Positions 19,336-26,932 of a stretch of 64,000 nucleotides of DNA are shown here, in pieces; position 1 is the stretch's first letter, and the number at the start of each line of letters is the position of its first letter. The DNA is from Actinomycetota bacterium (GTDB taxonomy: Bacteria > Actinomycetota > Geothermincolia > Geothermincolales > RBG-13-55-18). Location: assembly GCA_030019255.1 (NCBI GenBank), contig JASEFK010000004.1:203387-267386 (forward strand). The letters are read 5' to 3'. The translations under genes were made by a program, and so were the position numbers. A model generated the notes under the pieces. That model was given only the letters and a program-made list of their open reading frames with translations, searched no databases and had not been told where the DNA came from.

Positions 19336-20745
19336 TTATTCGAGGCCCTCGGCGTCGCAGGTGCATTCCCGTCCCAGGACCCGTGCCTCGGCCAGGTTGC
19401 CGGCCACGATGGGGATGTCCACCGGCCGGCTGAAGGGTGGGGCGTAGGCCAGGTCCAAGGAAGAGAGGTCGCTCGCCTTAAGTCCCGCCGCCAGGCACAG
19501 GGAGAACACGTCCAGCCGCTTATCCACCTGGGCTGCATGGTCGCCCACCACCTGCGCCCCGAGCACCCGCCCCGTCCCTTTGTCCACCGTCACCCGGGCG
19601 GTGAGGCGGGGAAGCTCCCGGGCGTAATAACCGGGGAGGACGGAGTCCTCCACGGTGACGGCGTCGGCCTGGAAACCGGCGTCCGCGGCCTCTGATACGC
19701 TGAGCCCGGTCTTCCCGGCGGCCATGTCGAAGGCCTTGAGGACGAAGGTCCCCAGCACCCCGGGGAAGGAAGCCTCGTTCCCGGCGGCCGTCTCCCCGGC
19801 CACCCGCCCCTGTTTGCGCGCCGTGGAGCCCAGGGGTATCCAGCTCTCCTTTCCCGACACCCGGTGGAGGGTGGTGGCGCAGTCTCCGCAGGCCAGCACG
19901 TCAGGAACGTTGGTGCGCATGGAAGCGTCCACCTTTATCGCCCCCCGGGCGCCGAGCTCTATCCCCGCCTGGCGGGCCAGGTCGCTCACGGGACGTATGC
20001 CGATGGAGATGAGCACCAGCTCGGCCTCCACCGCTCCCCTGGAGGTGACCACCCGCCGCACCTTGCCCCCGCCGTCTCCCTCCAGGCCCTCCACCTTCTC
20101 CCCCAGGTGGAGTCGCACCCCGTTGCCCTCCAGGTGCTCACCGAGCTTCCCCGCCAGGTCGGCGTCCATCGGTGGAAGGACGTGGTCCAGGAGCTCCACC
20201 AGGTGGACCTCCATTCCCAGGCGGCGCAGGGCTTCGCACATCTCCAGGCCCACGGCCCCGCCCCCCACGATGACCGCGCGGTGCGGCGCCTGGAGGTCGA
20301 TGAAGGATTTCATCTCCAGGGCTTGGGTGAGGGTGCGGAGGACGAAGACCCCCTCCAGGTCACGCCCAGGCAGGGGCGGGACCACGGGGGCGGCACCGGT
20401 GGCCAGGACGAGCACGTCGTACTCGATGGAGAGCTCGCTCACTCCCTCCAGGTCCACCACGCGGAGGGTCTTATTCGCGGTGTCGATTGAGCTCACGCGG
20501 TGGCGGAGGAAGACGCGGATGTCCTGCCTTTTCAGGAACTCGTCCGGGGTGCGGGCCAGGAGCCTCCGCCAGTTGGGGGAATGTCCCCCGATGAAGTAGG
20601 GTAACCCGCACCCGGCATAGGAGATGAACTCGTCTTGGTCGTAGATCTCTATCTCCGCGTCCGGGCAGCAGCGCCGGGCCTTGGAGGCCGCGGTGGCTCC
20701 ACCTGCCACCCCGCCGACTACCACTATCCTGCGCGAACGGGCCAT
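19336..20745 (-). CDS. CoA-disulfide reductase / NADH oxidase-like FAD protein
   Basis: A pyridine-nucleotide disulfide oxidoreductase of the single-cysteine type. The FAD fold VVVGGVAGGATAASKARR is at the N-terminus, the redox-active cysteine is in SYAGCGLPYFIGG near residue 45, the NAD(P)H fold is AVIVGGGAVGLEMCEALRR near 160, and ADVLACGDCATTLH closes the FAD site. A C-terminal dimerisation domain completes 469 residues. The single cysteine and the GCGLPY motif fit CoA-disulfide or polysulfide reductases and NADH oxidases, which I cannot separate by eye. A CxC pair near the end (RECTCDAEG) is unusual. ATG 20745 follows AAAGGAG. Confidence 0.87.
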   Translation of the reverse strand: MARSRRIVVVGGVAGGATAASKARRCCPDAEIEIYDQDEFISYAGCGLPYFIGGHSPNWRRLLARTPDEFLKRQDIRVFLRHRVSSIDTANKTLRVVDLEGVSELSIEYDVLVLATGAAPVVPPLPGRDLEGVFVLRTLTQALEMKSFIDLQAPHRAVIVGGGAVGLEMCEALRRLGMEVHLVELLDHVLPPMDADLAGKLGEHLEGNGVRLHLGEKVEGLEGDGGGKVRRVVTSRGAVEAELVLISIGIRPVSDLARQAGIELGARGAIKVDASMRTNVPDVLACGDCATTLHRVSGKESWIPLGSTARKQGRVAGETAAGNEASFPGVLGTFVLKAFDMAAGKTGLSVSEAADAGFQADAVTVEDSVLPGYYARELPRLTARVTVDKGTGRVLGAQVVGDHAAQVDKRLDVFSLCLAAGLKASDLSSLDLAYAPPFSRPVDIPIVAGNLAEARVLGRECTCDAEGLE

Positions 20746-21512
20746 GGATCATCACTCCTTTCGAGCGATATTTTCATCGGCGTTCATCGGCGGCGCATGC
20801 GCCGCCGGGCCGGATCCCTCTCCCCCGCGGGGTCGTTTACTTTCCGCCTCGCCGCGCGTGGCAGGTGTGACCGTCCCTCTCCCGCGTGGGCACTCTTATC
20901 ATTCCCACCCCGAGCCTCCCTTAACCGCGCGGCCACCCGCTTAACCGCGCGGCCACCCGCCCGGCCTCCCGCCGATGATGGTAGGCGAGGAAGACCGGGT
21001 GACCGCGCCCTCTCGCTGATGGCCCATCAAGTGGGCTGTCCGGGCGGAAACGGAATGCGTGGCAGGGATGGGAGCGTGGCCGGTGAGGCACGACCGGAAC
21101 GACCCCGGATCCCGCGCCCTTACGAAGCCCGCTTTTTACGGCGGGTACGGGTGAGGTCGCGAAGCCGTGCCCGTCCGCCCTTTCCCCTTGCTCGGGTATA
21201 ATTGTATCGAAGGTCGCCAAGGGGGCGCGGCATTCCGGAAAACGAGGGAAAAGCTCTATCCTGATGAAAAATCCCGGATCGGAGGCGAGGTCTCTTCCCC
21301 GGGGGAAGACCCGGGGGAAGTAGTGCTTTAAGAATCCAGGCGTTCAACGGGCGGAACGGTTCCGCGGGAAGTCAAATACTCCGGCCGAGAAAAGGAGCGC
21401 CGGATGGTAAAAGTCCTCCGAGGCGAATGGGGGCTGGGGATGGGAACCGCGCGGGCCGCGTCTTCGCCTGGCCCAGGATGTATCGTGTCCTTGCGGGAAA
21501 GGGGGTACCGCC
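20746..21512. other. Long divergent intergenic region (767 bp)
   Basis: No credible gene is present. An exact 20-bp tandem duplication lies at 20921-20960. A TATAAT at 21197-21202 is a candidate -10 for the thiolase-like gene, without a clear -35. CCCGC and GCGGG at 21128-21145 can form a small hairpin with a T-rich loop. Confidence 0.4.
20921..20960. repeat. Exact 20-bp tandem duplication
   Basis: The 20-base unit at 20921-20940 (starting TTAACCGCGCGG) is repeated without change at 20941-20960. It lies in the divergent spacer between the CoA-disulfide-reductase-like and thiolase-like genes. Confidence 0.9.
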
Positions 21513-22697
21513 TTGAGGGAAGTTTATATCGCCGGCGTGGCCATGGCCGACGTGGGAAGGCATTTCCTGGACCCCCACGAACTGGGGGCGCGGGTGTGCG
21601 CCGAGGCCCTGCGGGATGCCGGGCTCCTCCCCCGCGAGGTGGAGGGCATCGCCACCACTCCCCACGGCTACATGGCCGACTTCCGCCGTTTTCCCAGCCA
21701 GAGGATGGCCGATTACCTGGGCATCACCGCCGGTTTCATGATGGACGTGGACAGCGGGGGCAACTCCAGCACCGCCGCCGTGCTGGCCGCCTGCGACCGC
21801 ATCCGCCTGGGAAGGATACGCTCCTGCCTGGTCTACGCCGCCCAGAGGGAGATCCCCAAGAAGGAGGTTCAGAAGGACGTGGTGGGCCACTTCCACCTCA
21901 TCAGGGCCGCTAATTCCCTCTACGACTCTTACCAGGCGGCTTACGGGGTGATAAGCCCCCTCCCCTTCTACGCCATGGCCGTACAGAGGTACATGCACCG
22001 GTACGGCGTGTCGCCCGAGGACGTGGCCCGGGTGGCCGTCCTACTGCGGGAACACGCCCTCCGCCATCCCCAGGCCGCCTACCGGGAGCCACTGACTCTG
22101 GAGGAAGTCCTCTCCAGCCCCCTGGTATCCCCTCCCATCCACCGCCTGGAGAGCTCGGAGATGCACGACGGGGCGGCGGCCGTGGTGCTGGTCTCGGAAG
22201 AACTGCTCCGGGACCGGGAGCGAGCCGTGCGGGTGGCCGCCGTGGCCGAGGCCCACGACCCCACCAATTTCGTACCCTACCGGGGGGAGATAGACGAGTT
22301 CCCCTGCGTGGAGCGCGCCGCCCGTGCCGCCCTGGCGGAAAGCGGCTACCGGGTGGGGGACGTCGACGTGGCCGAGGTCTACGGGGCCTTCGCCGGCCTG
22401 GAACTCATCATGTACGAGAGGCTGGGTTTCTTCCCCCGGGGGGAAGCGCCGGCCGCGGTCAGGGAGGGCAGGACCACCCACGGCGGTGAGGTGCTCCTCA
22501 ATCCCAGCGGGGGGCGGCTGTCCCTGGGTCACCCGGCCTACGTGACCCCTCTCCTGGAGATCGTAGAGGTGGTGCGCCAGCTCCGGGGCGAGGCCGGGGA
22601 GCGGCAGCGTCCGGGGGCCGCGGTGGGGCTGGTCCACACGGAGCAAGGGTTCATCAACGGGTCGATAGTGATGGTACTGGACCGCGGGACGGCCTGA
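21513..22697 (+). CDS. Thiolase-fold protein, SCP-x/lipid-transfer type
   Basis: A 394-residue thiolase-superfamily protein. Where degradative thiolases carry the acylated cysteine it reads DVDSGGNSSTAAVLAA, with no cysteine, and the C-terminal catalytic cysteine is also absent (VGLVHTEQGFINGSI); the HP motif in GGRLSLGHPAYVTP remains. This pattern matches the SCP-x/DitF branch, whose members work with a DUF35 partner in acyl-CoA chemistry rather than as ordinary thiolases. TTG 21513 begins LREVYIAGVAM and lies after GGGAAAGGGGG. The DUF35 gene 116 bases downstream is its expected partner. Confidence 0.82.
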   Translation: MREVYIAGVAMADVGRHFLDPHELGARVCAEALRDAGLLPREVEGIATTPHGYMADFRRFPSQRMADYLGITAGFMMDVDSGGNSSTAAVLAACDRIRLGRIRSCLVYAAQREIPKKEVQKDVVGHFHLIRAANSLYDSYQAAYGVISPLPFYAMAVQRYMHRYGVSPEDVARVAVLLREHALRHPQAAYREPLTLEEVLSSPLVSPPIHRLESSEMHDGAAAVVLVSEELLRDRERAVRVAAVAEAHDPTNFVPYRGEIDEFPCVERAARAALAESGYRVGDVDVAEVYGAFAGLELIMYERLGFFPRGEAPAAVREGRTTHGGEVLLNPSGGRLSLGHPAYVTPLLEIVEVVRQLRGEAGERQRPGAAVGLVHTEQGFINGSIVMVLDRGTA

Positions 22698-22813
22698 GGG
22701 TGAGGGATACAGGACGCCGAACCTCGTATGCCGAATGGTTTGGCGTTAAGCCCTTTCCCGCGGGCATCCGAAGGTGTTTGGGAATGGAAAAAACTTGAGT
22801 GGAGGGAAGCGCC

Positions 22814-23206
22814 GTGGACACCAGGCCTTACATGCAGGACCGCGCCGCGGAGGAATTTTTTTCCAAGCTGGCGGAGGGAAGGTTCCAGAGCACCCGCTGT
22901 TCAGGCTGCGGGACCCTCCATTATCCGCCCCGCGTGGTATGCCCGGAATGCCTGGGGGAGGAGCTGGAATGGGTGGACCTGCCCCGCGAGGGCACCCTCC
23001 TGGCCTTCACCTGGCAGGAGGCGGCCATGCGCTGCCGCAAGCCGGACGTCCTGGGGCTGGTGGAGCTGGAGGGGGTGGGTCACGTCTTCACCCGCATCGA
23101 CGCCCCCTACGAGGATCTGCACATCGGGCAGCGGGTGACCTTCGACACTTGGACCTCCCCGGACGGACTCGTCCTCCACCATTTCCGCCCCGTCGAGGAT
23201 GGCTGA
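22814..23206 (+). CDS. DUF35 (Zn-ribbon/OB-fold) partner of the thiolase-like protein
   Basis: A 130-residue acyl-CoA-binding accessory protein. The rubredoxin-like zinc ribbon has four cysteines in RCSGCGTLHYPPRVVCPEC (residues 29-47), and the OB-fold follows with LAFTWQEAAM and LGLVELEGVGHVFTRI. Family members form complexes with thiolases or HMG-CoA synthase and may channel CoA intermediates. GTG 22814 has GGAGGGA six bases upstream; an earlier in-frame GTG at 22799 lacks a site. It follows the thiolase-like gene on the same strand. Confidence 0.87.
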   Translation: MDTRPYMQDRAAEEFFSKLAEGRFQSTRCSGCGTLHYPPRVVCPECLGEELEWVDLPREGTLLAFTWQEAAMRCRKPDVLGLVELEGVGHVFTRIDAPYEDLHIGQRVTFDTWTSPDGLVLHHFRPVEDG

Positions 23207-23284
23207 ACGGGGCCGCCGTTCAGGCGGATTAACGTACCGCCTTGGCGAGCAGGCGATTCCCGCGCTGAAAACCCGCTTTGAGAT

Positions 23285-23557
23285 TCAGTAATTCTCGAAG
23301 CGGTCGTAATCCACGCCCCCCGATTCGAGCACTTCCCGCAGGCGCTCGCTCTCCGAGGCCAGGTGCCGGAGGCATACTCCGCAGTCCGAGCTCAGGTGGC
23401 GGGGTATGGGAATGAGTTTCACGGTGAGCCCGTCCCCGGCGGCCAGCTTCTCCGCCCTGATGGCGTGGTGCATGGAATGGAAGAGGGCCACGCGGGTGGG
23501 CTCCCCTCCGAAGAGGTCCCTGGATTTCCTCCCCCTCAATCCCCTGCCGCCAGCCAT
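23285..23557 (-). CDS. DUF3343 protein, putative Se/S carrier
   Basis: A 90-residue small protein. VALFHSMHHAIRAEKLAAG followed by LIPIPRHLSSDCGVCLR is the DUF3343 signature; the CxxC (residues 59-62) is the presumed carrier site. The family has been linked to selenium or sulfur handling because it neighbours yedE and yedF in many selenium-using bacteria, exactly as here. The first 20 residues are basic and outside the family core, so translation may start later. Last gene of the yedE-yedF-DUF3343 set. Confidence 0.78.
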   Translation of the reverse strand: MAGGRGLRGRKSRDLFGGEPTRVALFHSMHHAIRAEKLAAGDGLTVKLIPIPRHLSSDCGVCLRHLASESERLREVLESGGVDYDRFENY

Positions 23558-23601
23558 CGTGGAACCCCTGCAGACGTTCGGACTACGTGCGGCGGGGACC
23601 G

Positions 23602-23820
23602 CTATTTCCTGGTGATGGTCAAGATGAACTCCTCGTTTTCCGTCTCCCTTACCTCCACCTGGCAGCCCTCCCTGGCGGCCAGCCGGGAGACGTTATCCCG
23701 GGCGGTTCCGGTATCCACGAGGACCTCCAGCTTCCCGCCGCTGGACAGCTTTTCCAGATACTTGCGGGTCTCCACCACCGGCAGGGGGCAGGAAAGCCCC
23801 CGGCAGTCCAGGCGCTCCAT
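23602..23820 (-). CDS. yedF: TusA/YedF-like sulfurtransferase-fold protein
   Basis: A 72-residue TusA-like protein. The motif LDCRGLSCPLPVVETRKYL at the N-terminus holds the CPxP cysteine that carries persulfide in TusA and is thought to carry selenium in YedF; the rest is the two-layer alpha/beta core. The DsrE-like second domain of full YedF is absent. ATG 23820 follows GGAGG by eight bases. It lies 47 bases after yedE and shares the strand, so a role in passing imported selenium to downstream enzymes is likely but inferred. Confidence 0.85.
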   Translation of the reverse strand: MERLDCRGLSCPLPVVETRKYLEKLSSGGKLEVLVDTGTARDNVSRLAAREGCQVEVRETENEEFILTITRK

Positions 23821-23867
23821 CCGGTTCACCTCCGCTCGAAGAATGAATACGCTTTCCTTGCCTTCCC

Positions 23868-24971
23868 TCAGGCCTTGGCAGGCGCCTCCCCGCGCATGGT
23901 CAGCCCGACGACCACGCAGAAGACAAGGCCCACAAGCACGGCCGCCGGTCCCCAGCCCCAGTTGGCGGGGTTGTTGGGATAGGGCGTCCCGGCCGTCCCG
24001 AAGTTGTGGGCGAATCCGGCGCCCACGATCATGCCCAGCACGAAGATGGCGGCATCTCCATCCCCCTCCCCGGAGAGGAAGAGCTGGCGGCCGGGACATC
24101 CTCCGGCCAGGGCGAAGGCCAGCCCGGCCAGGAGCATGCCGCCGAAGTTGAGGAGCTGATTGGTGTGGGCCACCGGCTGTCCGGCGAAACCCCAGTGCGC
24201 CTGTCCGTAGATGAGGTTCATGACGAAGGCCCCGGCGAGGAGGGCCACCACGCCGCTCATGAGGTGGAAATCCCGCATGAGTATCACGTCGCGGATGGCG
24301 CCCATGGTGCAGAACCTGGTCCTCTGGGCGATGAACCCGATGACCACGGCGATGCCCAGGGCCACCAGGTAGTTGGCGTGCTGGGAGCCCGGACCCTCGG
24401 TGCTGAAGAAGGGAGCGCCCGTGGAGAGCACCGGCTTGATGATCAGGAGCAGGAGGAGTCCGAGCATAATGAGAGGCATGACCGCTCCTACCATGGGGCT
24501 GGACTTCCGGCTCCGCCCCAGGTTGTAGCCGCGCTTGATGAAGATGACGCCTATGCCCACCCCGCAGGCCAGTCCCGCCAGGGCAAGGATGGCGTTTCCG
24601 TCGCCTCCCGCCAGGCGTAGCAATGCCCTCCAGGGGCATCCCAGGAAGACCAGTGCCCCCACCATGGCGAAGAAACCGAGCATGAAGCGGATGACGGGAG
24701 CGGAACCCGCCCTGGCCCGGTATTCGCGGAAGAGCAGGGCGGCGATCATGGCCCCGAAGACGAAGCCCATGATCTCCGGCCGTAAGTACTGGACCGCTGA
24801 GGCTCGGTGGAGGCCGAGGGAACCCGCTATGTCCCTTTCGAAGCAGGCCACGCATATCCCCATGTTCTTTGGATTGCCCAGTTTCTGCAGGGTGGAAGCC
24901 AGGATGCCTATGGCCAGCCCCACGGAGACGATACCCCAGCGCGACTGGAAGAACCTGTTGATCCTTTCCAC
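23868..24971 (-). CDS. yedE: YedE-family putative selenium transporter
   Basis: A 367-residue membrane protein with about ten helices in two YeeE/YedE repeats. GICVACFERDIAG near residue 40, FLGCPWRALLRLAGGDG near 110, RTRFCTMGAIRDV near 205, and LAGGCPGRQLFLSGEGDGD near 285 are the four conserved segments, with cysteines positioned along the pore as in thiosulfate-conducting YeeE. The long form with LGLHRASAVQYLRPEIMG matches the YedE subgroup that co-occurs with selenium genes. First gene of a three-gene operon. Confidence 0.87.
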   Translation of the reverse strand: MERINRFFQSRWGIVSVGLAIGILASTLQKLGNPKNMGICVACFERDIAGSLGLHRASAVQYLRPEIMGFVFGAMIAALLFREYRARAGSAPVIRFMLGFFAMVGALVFLGCPWRALLRLAGGDGNAILALAGLACGVGIGVIFIKRGYNLGRSRKSSPMVGAVMPLIMLGLLLLLIIKPVLSTGAPFFSTEGPGSQHANYLVALGIAVVIGFIAQRTRFCTMGAIRDVILMRDFHLMSGVVALLAGAFVMNLIYGQAHWGFAGQPVAHTNQLLNFGGMLLAGLAFALAGGCPGRQLFLSGEGDGDAAIFVLGMIVGAGFAHNFGTAGTPYPNNPANWGWGPAAVLVGLVFCVVVGLTMRGEAPAKA

Positions 24972-25212
24972 TTGAACCCCCTTCCGGAACGTTCGATTCC
25001 TATGCGGAACGGGTTACCGATACGCGAGTTTTTACGGGCGTCTCTCCCTTCCCGCGGGCTGCGCACGGGCCGAATGGAGATTTCACGGGCATCACCACCT
25101 TTCGAAAGACGATCCTTAATTAATAAATTTTATAATATTTATAAATAAAAAATTAAAATTTCGCTACCGGTTCGAGAGTATTTTTGGGCAACAACCATCC
25201 TTTCCGCTTAAC

Positions 25213-25241
25213 TTGACAGGCATGATTTTTTCTGTTAGCAA
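25213..25241 (+). promoter_or_regulatory. Candidate promoter upstream of the hydrogenase operon
   Basis: TTGACA at 25213-25218 matches the -35 consensus exactly; TAGCAA at 25236-25241, 17 bases further, is a weak -10. Transcription would start at about 25248, exactly at the foot of the nested hairpin. Confidence 0.45.
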
Positions 25242-25249
25242 ATTTAAAG

Positions 25250-25299
25250 GACCTGAGGAAAGTGGGTTTCCGCTGACAGAAACCCTCAAAGACGAGGTC
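25250..25299 (+). ncRNA. Candidate structured leader RNA or small RNA
   Basis: Two nested helices can form: GACCT (25250-25254) with AGGTC (25295-25299), and GGGTTTC (25264-25270) with GAAACCC (25279-25285) around an 8-base loop. Nine unpaired bases flank the inner helix on each side, giving a symmetrical internal loop like that of small riboswitches. I do not recognise the class. It begins where the TTGACA promoter should start and lies 500 bases before the hydrogenase genes. Chance pairing remains possible. Confidence 0.35.
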
Positions 25300-25816
25300 G
25301 GGTAAGAAGCGAAATCCTAACTGCATTATTTTCATTCAGGCCGAGGCGCCCGGCGGATCTCGGGTGTGGGCTGAGTGGGCGCGAAATTTGGAAAAGGGAA
25401 GGGAATTAGAATTTGAACGATATATGGAAAAATATGGTAATTACCTTCATGCGGAACGGGAAACGACGAACATCGCCGTATATGTTAATCGGGCCCTCCA
25501 GATGAGCCCGTGCGGGCTTCGGAGAGCGTCGCACTGACCGTTGAAGAGGACGTGATCTCCGGCGGGCGAACCGCTGGAAGTGCGGAAAGGTTCGAGGCCT
25601 GAGACGTGGAAGCGCACATGGAAGGCGTGGAAACACGCGGGAAGCGTGTACTCCTCTCGTTTATCATGCCCGGAGGAAGGCGGGAGCGGTATCCTTCCGC
25701 ACGATCCCAGGAAACCCCCACTTTCCTAGGTCGATCCCGTCCCTCCGGGCATTTCTTATAGGTCCAAACCGGCGACCCCTTTGGTTGCGGAAATGAGTCG
25801 TACAGGAGGTGAAAGG

Positions 25817-26932
25817 TTGGTGGAGAAGAAGGGTGTGACCAGGCGCCAGTTCCTCAAGTACGCCGGCGCCACCGCGGCCCTGCTGGGGTTGAGCGAATCC
25901 CTGATCCCGCAGATCGCCCAGGCCCTGGAGGAACTCTCCTCCGGGAAGCCCCCCGTTCTGTGGATACAGGGGCAGAACTGCACGGGATGTTCCGTCTCGT
26001 TCCTAAACACCAACTACCCCATGGCCGCGGAGATCGTGCTGGACAAGCTCTCCGTGCGCTACCATCCCACGGTGATGGCCGCGGCGGGGGACAAGGCCTT
26101 CGGCGTGCTGGAGGAGACGGCCAAGGAGCTAGCCGGCAAGTACGTGCTGGTGGTGGAGGGCCCGGTGCCCACCGCCGAGGGCGGCGAGTACTGCACCTTC
26201 GGCCTGGAGAAGGAGACGGTTTCATTCAACGGTTATCAGCGCCGCAAGGACAAGCCCATGACCGCCTGGATGGAGGAGCTGGTCCCCGGCGCGGCCGCGG
26301 TGGTGGCCCTGGGCAACTGCGCTTCCTTCGGCGGCATACCGGCGGCCAACGCCTCGGTGACCGGTACCAAGGCGGTGCAGGAGATCGTCAAGGAGATCGC
26401 CAAGGACAAGCCGGTCATCAACATCGGCGGCTGCCCCGCTCACCCGGACTGGTTCGTGGGAACGGTGCTGGATTACCTCATCAACAAGAGGGTCCCCGAG
26501 CTGGACCGGCACAATCGGCCCAAGATGTTCTTCGGCAAGCTCATCCACGAGAACTGCGAGCGGCGGGCGGCCTTCGATGCCGGGCTGTTCCTCGAGGACT
26601 GGAACGACGACAACCCGGATATGAAGCTCTGCCTCTTCAAGCTGGGCTGCAAGGGCCCGGTGACCTACGCCGATTGTCCCACCCGCCGCTGGAACTCCGG
26701 GGTCAACTGGTGCGTGGGGGCCAACGCTCCCTGCCACGGGTGCGCCGAGCCTTCCTTCTACAAGGATCTCTCGCCCCTCTACGAGCCCCTGCCGGAGGTC
26801 CACTTCGCCGGTCTCACCCCCATGGTGGACACCCTGGGGTGGATCGGCGCGGCGGCCACGGCGGTGGGCATCGGCGCCCATTACCTGTACAAGCAACTCG
26901 GCAAGAAGGAGCCCGAGGGAGGTGAGTCCTGA
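25817..26932 (+). CDS. [NiFe] hydrogenase small subunit, Tat-exported
   Basis: The electron-transfer subunit of a group 1-like [NiFe] hydrogenase. Residues 1-40 are a Tat signal with TRRQFLKYAG, so the folded enzyme faces outside. The proximal cluster motif is WIQGQNCTGCSVSFLNTNYP, continuing with PTVMAAAGDKA, GNCASFGGIPAA, GGCPAHPDW, and the medial/distal cluster cysteines in LHENC-like HENCERR, KLGCKGPVTYADCPTRRW and APCHGCAEP. A C-terminal membrane anchor (LGWIGAAATAVGIGAHYLY) follows. TTG 25817 sits seven bases after AGGAGG; earlier in-frame starts lack a site. The length is 371 residues. The stop overlaps the large-subunit ATG (TGATG). Confidence 0.94.
   Translation: MVEKKGVTRRQFLKYAGATAALLGLSESLIPQIAQALEELSSGKPPVLWIQGQNCTGCSVSFLNTNYPMAAEIVLDKLSVRYHPTVMAAAGDKAFGVLEETAKELAGKYVLVVEGPVPTAEGGEYCTFGLEKETVSFNGYQRRKDKPMTAWMEELVPGAAAVVALGNCASFGGIPAANASVTGTKAVQEIVKEIAKDKPVINIGGCPAHPDWFVGTVLDYLINKRVPELDRHNRPKMFFGKLIHENCERRAAFDAGLFLEDWNDDNPDMKLCLFKLGCKGPVTYADCPTRRWNSGVNWCVGANAPCHGCAEPSFYKDLSPLYEPLPEVHFAGLTPMVDTLGWIGAAATAVGIGAHYLYKQLGKKEPEGGES

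Larger units (their letters stand above)
24972..25816. other. Divergent regulatory region between yedE and the hydrogenase operon (845 bp)
   Basis: No gene is evident. It contains a 46-base run of pure A/T (25116-25161), a TTGACA promoter candidate at 25213, and a compact structured-RNA candidate at 25250-25299, all listed separately. The A/T tract probably serves the yedE promoter on the minus strand. Confidence 0.5.
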
